From positions 1 through 11,975 of the forward strand of contig DGWC01000014.1 of the NCBI GenBank assembly GCA_002395135.1: DNA of 11,975 nt. The letters are read 5' to 3'. The stretch comes from Prevotella sp. UBA4268. Its GTDB lineage: Bacteria; Bacteroidota; Bacteroidia; Bacteroidales; Bacteroidaceae. Shown one piece after another: positions 11,960 through 11,975 of this stretch. The translations under genes and the position numbers were made by a program. Each line of letters starts with the position of its first letter. Positions within the stretch are counted from its first letter, which is position 1. The notes beneath the pieces were generated by a model. It saw only the letters and a list, made by a program, of their open reading frames with translations. It had not been told where the DNA came from and did not search any database.

Positions 11960-11975
11960 TACCCAGAGCCGGGGT
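11960..11975 (-). tRNA. tRNA-Leu, 3' end only (partial)
   Basis: The minus strand of the last 16 bases reads ACCCCGGCTCTGGGTA. This is the end of a T-loop, the 3' half of the T-stem (CCGGC), the 3' acceptor strand TCTGGGT and discriminator A. It fits Bacteroidales tRNA-Leu genes that begin GCCCAGA and have T-loop TTCGACC. CCA is not encoded. The rest of the gene lies beyond the window edge, so the anticodon cannot be read. tRNA-Leu 3' ends are known integration sites for Bacteroides mobilizable units such as NBU1. Confidence 0.6.

Overview
The window looks like accessory chromosome from a Bacteroidales bacterium, probably Prevotella/Segatella or a relative. The evidence is a SusC/SusD pair, TAnnTTTG-type -7 promoter boxes placed just ahead of several genes, a Bacteroidales-style MobV relaxase beside a DUF6371/toprim-like protein, and the small winged-helix gene typical of this order. 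The genus is an inference. No 16S or marker gene is present.

Left block (1-2600, + strand): the 3' part of a DUF6371-type zinc-finger/toprim-like gene, then a 157-bp spacer rich in nested inverted repeats (candidate oriT), then a complete MobV/Pre-type relaxase. This is the mobilisation module of a mobilizable element. Seventeen bases after the relaxase lies an orphan type I restriction specificity (HsdS) target-recognition half-domain, truncated at both ends, followed by about 240 bp with no convincing gene.

Middle block (3163-8921, - strand): a MaoC-type hydratase, then a SusC-SusD outer-membrane uptake pair under its own -7 box, then a sirtuin 21 bp behind SusD. The sirtuin has Gln where classical sirtuins have the catalytic His, the class M (SirTM) configuration. 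The close spacing suggests that susC, susD and the sirtuin gene are co-transcribed. No glycoside hydrolase, sulfatase, protease or anti-sigma/sigma pair accompanies the pair, so the substrate is unknown. The SusC lacks the usual N-terminal carboxypeptidase-regulatory-like domain.

Right block (9089-11975): an AraC-family regulator reads leftwards. Divergent from it, a 71-aa winged-helix protein and a TolC-family efflux outer-membrane protein read rightwards. The TolC gene carries an in-frame hairpin repeat and loses family similarity near 11640, ending early. The expected membrane-fusion and pump genes are absent. They are replaced by about 270 bp of non-coding DNA with three TGGGGAAA-type repeats and inverted repeats. 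The window then ends inside the 3' end of a tRNA-Leu gene (- strand) with its terminator. This has the look of the end of an integrated element, or the scar of one, at a tRNA-Leu attachment site.

The most interesting items are the SirTM-like sirtuin behind SusCD, the truncated TolC/tRNA-Leu junction with candidate recombinase sites, the hairpin repeat inside the TolC coding sequence, and the orphan HsdS half-domain with an adjoining perfect inverted repeat.
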